NCBI RefSeq assembly: GCF_017875465.1
Contig: NZ_JAGGMQ010000001.1
Coordinates: 2,852,001-2,916,000, forward strand
From: Winslowiella toletana
GTDB lineage: Bacteria; Pseudomonadota; Gammaproteobacteria; Enterobacterales; Enterobacteriaceae
Direction of reading: 5' to 3'
Length of the DNA stretch: 64,000 nucleotides
This document shows positions 60,841-64,000 of the stretch, one piece after another. Position 1 is the stretch's first letter; each line of letters begins with the position of its first letter. The notes beneath the pieces are model-generated. The model did no database searches and had not been told where the DNA came from. It was given only the letters and a program-made list of their open reading frames with translations. The position numbers were made by a program, and so were the translations under genes.

Positions 60841-61808
60841 AAACAGTGATGTCGTTTAAAACAGGGGTAATGCTAACCATGATATTAACCTCCGCGGTGG
60901 CGGCGATGGATGCGCAGGCGCTGACCGTCTATACCGCCGGTCCAGGCTCACTGGCGAAAAGCCTTGCCAGTGGTTTTGAGCAGCAGTCCGGCGTAAAGGT
61001 GAATATTTTCCAGGCGACCACCGGTAAGGTAATGGCGCGTCTGGAGGCCGAGCAGGCCAATCCGCAGGCTGATATTCTGATTTCCGCCTCATGGGATACC
61101 GCCGAAGATCTGCATAATCGCGGCTGGCTGCTGCCTTATCAGAGCGCCAATGCGCAGCAGGTGCCGGCGATGCTCAAATCCGCCGACTATATTGCGCAGG
61201 GGGTATCGGCGCTGGGGATTGTCTGGAACAGTAAAAGCGGTACGCCGGAACCGCAAGAGTGGCAGGACCTGACCTCAGCGGCGTTTAAAGATCAGGTGAC
61301 CACGCCGGATCCGGCGCTTTCCGGCGCGTCGTTGGATCTGCTGATTGGCTTACAGAACGGTATGGGTGACAAGGCCTGGCAGCTGTTTTCGCAACTGAAA
61401 GCCAACGGCATGGTGGTCAGCGGTCCGAATGCCCAGGCGGTGACGCCGGTGATGCAGGGGGCTAAAGCGGCGGTGTTCGGCGCCGTGGATTACGTCTCTT
61501 ACGGCAATATTGAGCAGGGCGAATCACTGAAGGTGATCTTCCCGGCCAGCGGCACGGTGGTGGCGCCGCGTCCGATGATGATTTTAAAAACCACCCAGCA
61601 TCCGCAGGAAGCAAAAGCGTTTATCGACTATGTGCTTTCGCCTGCAGGGCAGGCAAAAGTGGCCGATGCCTGGCTGATGCCCGCGCGTACTGATGTTTCT
61701 GCCAGACGTCCGTTGCTTAACGATCTGAAACTGTTGCCGACCGTCAGCGATGGCACCAGTGAACGTAGCGAAATCCTTAAACGATTCAATACGTTGTTTG
61801 CGAACTGA
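60837..61808 (+). CDS. Iron/phosphonate-type periplasmic binding protein
   Basis: A 323-residue exported protein. The signal peptide ends near AQA-LTVYT. LTVYTAGPGSLAKSLASGFE and QATTGKVMARLEAEQANPQAD give the FbpA/AfuA/PhnS arrangement, followed by ALSGASLDLLIGL. No obvious iron-ligand Tyr pair could be assigned, so ferric iron, 2-aminoethylphosphonate and other small anions stay open. Confidence 0.87.
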   Translation: MKTVMSFKTGVMLTMILTSAVAAMDAQALTVYTAGPGSLAKSLASGFEQQSGVKVNIFQATTGKVMARLEAEQANPQADILISASWDTAEDLHNRGWLLPYQSANAQQVPAMLKSADYIAQGVSALGIVWNSKSGTPEPQEWQDLTSAAFKDQVTTPDPALSGASLDLLIGLQNGMGDKAWQLFSQLKANGMVVSGPNAQAVTPVMQGAKAAVFGAVDYVSYGNIEQGESLKVIFPASGTVVAPRPMMILKTTQHPQEAKAFIDYVLSPAGQAKVADAWLMPARTDVSARRPLLNDLKLLPTVSDGTSERSEILKRFNTLFAN

Positions 61809-61824
61809 TTACAGGACGACAGGC

Positions 61825-63480
61825 GTGAAGCAATATCTGATGCCCGCTTTTACCGTGATGCTGCTGGTGGTGCTGGTAGCATTGCCGCTGCTGTTTATCG
61901 TGTTGCAGGCAGTGTTTCCCGGTTTAAGTGAAGGATCCCTGCATCATCCGCTGGCAGCGCTGTGGGCGCTGTTCGACGATGCGCAGTTTCCGGCGCTGCT
62001 GGGCGGTACGCTGCATATTGCCACCGGTGTGGCGCTCTGTAGTGTAATGATTGGCTTGCCGCTTGGCGTCGCGCGCGGCCTGTTCAGGCTGCCCTGCGCG
62101 CGCGTATGGGATCTGCTGTTTCTGATCCCCTTTCTGACGCCGCCCTATATCGCCGCACTCTCCTGGACGCTGGTGTTACAAACCCGTGGCTATCTCAGCC
62201 AGCTGCTCGGTTTTGATCTTAATAACCTGCTGTTTAGCAGCAGCGGGATTGTGCTGGTGATGACGCTAAATATCTTTCCGGTGGTCTATTTCGCCGTCTC
62301 ACGCAGCCTGCTGGCCAGTGGTCAGCGTCTGGCGACGGTGGCGCGGGTGCACGGCGCCAGCGGCTGGCAGGCGTTTCGCCATATCACCTTCCCGATGCTG
62401 ACTCCGGCGCTGGCGGCCGGGGGATTACTGGCGTTTACCCTGGCGATTGAGGAGTACGGCGTGCCTGCGGCGCTTGGTTCACGCGCCGGGGTGGTGATGC
62501 TGACTGTCAGCATTGAGAGGAAACTGGCCGACTGGCCAATCGATCTGCCGGGCGCTGCGATGTTGTCGCTGCTGCTGGTGGCGATTGCCCTGACGGCCTG
62601 GTGGGCGCAGCGCAGGCTGGTCGGTGAGAAGGATGTCACCAGCATTACCGGCAAACCGGTGCAGGAGAGCGCGATTGATCCCGGCGTCTGGCGCGTGCCA
62701 TTGCTGCTGGTAATGAGCGCGGTCGTCCTGCTGGCGGTGGTATTGCCGATTGCCTCAATGTTATTAACCGGTTTATCCGCGACCCTGTCCGGTGGTGTCA
62801 GCATCGCCAATCTGACCTTTGATCACTATCGCGCGATTGTCAGCCAGCAGGGGGATGCGTCGCAGGCGCTGCTTACCAGCCTCAGTCTGGCACTGGCCTC
62901 CGCGCTGATCACCGGGGCGATTGGCCTGCTGGTTTCATGGCTGGTGGTGATGCAGAAAATCCGCGGCAGGCAGCTGCTGGATGCGCTGTCACTGATGCCC
63001 GCCGCGCTGCCTGGCGTAGTGGTGGGAGTAGGATTAATTTTGCTGTGGAATCGATCCTTCTGGCCGGTTTCGCCCTATAACAGCTGGTTTATTCTGTTGC
63101 TCTCCTATTGCTGCCTGCTGTTACCCTGGCCGGTTCGCTATGTGAGTAGCGCCCTGCAGCAGCTGGGAGGGAATCTGGAACCAGCGGCGCGGGTGCATGG
63201 CGCCACGGCGATGCAGGCGCTGCGTTTTATTGTTCTGCCGCTGGTGTTTCCTGCACTGCTGGCGGCAATGTTAATGGTGTTTGCCATCGCTTCGCGCGAG
63301 CTGGTGACCTCATTGCTGCTGGCGCCGGCCGGAACGCAGACCGTTGCGGTATTTATCTGGCGCCAGTTTGAACAGGGGTCGGTCGGGCAGGGCATGGCGA
63401 TGGCAACCCTGACGCTGGTGGTGGGGCTGACGCTGATGCTGACGGCGATTTTTCTGATGCAACGCGGCGTTAAGCGCTAA
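61825..63480 (+). CDS. Iron/phosphonate-type ABC permease (FbpB-like, duplicated)
   Basis: A 551-residue inner-membrane protein containing two permease halves. Each half has an EAA loop (ATVARVHGASGWQAFRHITFP around residue 180 and PAARVHGATAMQALRFIVLP around residue 460). Such double permeases serve as the whole channel in FbpB/SfuB systems. GTG 61825 is taken as start (ACAGG upstream); ATG 61840 is an alternative. It ends the three-gene operon. Confidence 0.88.
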   Translation: MKQYLMPAFTVMLLVVLVALPLLFIVLQAVFPGLSEGSLHHPLAALWALFDDAQFPALLGGTLHIATGVALCSVMIGLPLGVARGLFRLPCARVWDLLFLIPFLTPPYIAALSWTLVLQTRGYLSQLLGFDLNNLLFSSSGIVLVMTLNIFPVVYFAVSRSLLASGQRLATVARVHGASGWQAFRHITFPMLTPALAAGGLLAFTLAIEEYGVPAALGSRAGVVMLTVSIERKLADWPIDLPGAAMLSLLLVAIALTAWWAQRRLVGEKDVTSITGKPVQESAIDPGVWRVPLLLVMSAVVLLAVVLPIASMLLTGLSATLSGGVSIANLTFDHYRAIVSQQGDASQALLTSLSLALASALITGAIGLLVSWLVVMQKIRGRQLLDALSLMPAALPGVVVGVGLILLWNRSFWPVSPYNSWFILLLSYCCLLLPWPVRYVSSALQQLGGNLEPAARVHGATAMQALRFIVLPLVFPALLAAMLMVFAIASRELVTSLLLAPAGTQTVAVFIWRQFEQGSVGQGMAMATLTLVVGLTLMLTAIFLMQRGVKR

Positions 63481-63636
63481 CCGTGAAACTTTAAAACCCG
63501 GCTAAATGCGCGCTGGGTTGGAATTTTGATCAATAGCGCTGCGCGGTTAAAACAGCGGGTATTACAATCAGCGGGATATCAAGGGGAGCACGCGCACGGC
63601 GTGCTTAATATGTTGTTCATAGGTGCTAAGGCAATT

Positions 63637-64000
63637 ATGAAATACATTATTTTAGTCCTTTTTATTTGCTGCGTTGTGTATGTCCACTACCGGGGCCGCG
63701 TACGTTATAACTTCTGGCGTCAGCTTGCCGATCACTCAACTTTTACTGCGCCGATGAACGTCTTTATGTATCTGTTCTCGCGCGCACCTGTCACGCCTTA
63801 CCTGCAACCGGCGCAGTTTCCTGAACTGGCCTTGCTGCAACAGAACTGGCGAATCATTCGCGATGAAGGGCAAAAGCTGATGGAAATTCAGCAGATTAAA
63901 GCCTCAGATAAATACAATGATGCAGGTTTTAACTCTTTCTTTAAAACCGGCTGGAAGCGCTTCTATCTGAAATGGTATGAGGAAAGCCATCCTTCGGCGC
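63637..64000 (+). CDS. lpxO: Lipid A hydroxylase LpxO (5' part)
   Basis: The first 121 codons of a membrane-anchored aspartyl/asparaginyl beta-hydroxylase-family enzyme that hydroxylates a lipid A acyl chain. The N-terminal anchor is YIILVLFICCVVYVHYRGRV. Then come RYNFWRQLADHSTFTAPMNV, LFSRAPVTPYL and FNSFFKTGWKRFYLKWYEES, which match LpxO. The Fe(II)-binding residues lie beyond the window end. The ATG at 63637 starts after AAGGCAATT, a modest site. Confidence 0.9.
   Translation, partial: MKYIILVLFICCVVYVHYRGRVRYNFWRQLADHSTFTAPMNVFMYLFSRAPVTPYLQPAQFPELALLQQNWRIIRDEGQKLMEIQQIKASDKYNDAGFNSFFKTGWKRFYLKWYEESHPSA

Noticed and set aside
1..64000. Search by eye for tRNA, rRNA, CRISPR arrays and complete insertion sequences
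   Set aside because: No repeat-spacer pattern, no cloverleaf with CCA-type end and no transposase were seen; a computed scan (tRNAscan, CRISPR finder, IS search) would be needed to exclude small ones.

Overview
The window looks like chromosomal DNA of a plant- or environment-associated Enterobacterales species, most likely Erwiniaceae (Erwinia/Pantoea). The reasons are KdgR-box-controlled pectin catabolism (ogl), enterobacterial-type tsx, yjdN, yghU, fhuE, rcnRA and lpxO, moderately high G+C with short operons, and many ABC uptake systems. The genus is inferred from gene content, not proven. No rRNA, tRNA, CRISPR array, complete prophage or insertion sequence was seen.

Layout. 1-3.1 kb: ogl and a divergent RpiB-like isomerase share two KdgR boxes, followed by decayed small genes and a LysR remnant. 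3.1-9.6 kb: a GntR regulator faces a LIV-type ABC uptake operon in which permease and both ATPases are fused in one 826-residue protein, ending in a cytosine-deaminase-like amidohydrolase. 9.8-12.8 kb: SnoaL-like protein, yjdN, tsx and an orphan basic-amino-acid-type binding protein. 12.8-18.2 kb: a 2OG-Fe(II) oxygenase, then a compact AT-richer operon (alpha-oxoamine synthase, methyltransferase, stand-alone adenylation enzyme, GNAT) that reads as an uncharacterised small-molecule biosynthetic cluster. 18.4-25 kb: a dipeptide-type ABC transporter with an enolase-superfamily enzyme. 25-32 kb: LuxR-type regulator, small secreted protein, OhrR-like regulator, yghU, diguanylate cyclase and fhuE.

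32.1-33.7 kb: a 1.4 kb insertion lies between two 99-bp imperfect copies of the fhuE/LysR intergenic terminator region. 34.8-40.4 kb: a sugar or glycoside catabolic locus (MFS carrier, two epimerase-like TIM barrels, one of them exported, a Gfo/Idh/MocA oxidoreductase and a LacI regulator) carries four identical GTAATCGATTAC operators. 40.5-44.2 kb: a ribbon-helix-helix/membrane protein pair, rcnR-rcnA, an unlisted 41-residue ORF, a DUF29 protein and an EamA exporter.

44.5-59.8 kb: a large 5-oxoproline (pyroglutamate) and amino-acid block. A binding protein with pxpBCA lies at one end, and its likely permeases and ATPase lie 10 kb away. Between them are two paralogous LysR genes, an SDR/aminotransferase pair, a polyamine-type ABC operon, a BCCP-like protein without the biotinylation motif and a truncated second pxpA. 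The arrangement suggests rearrangement of a once contiguous cluster. 60-63.5 kb: an iron/phosphonate-type ABC operon is preceded by a 31-codon upstream ORF and a hairpin that masks the ribosome binding site. The window ends inside lpxO.
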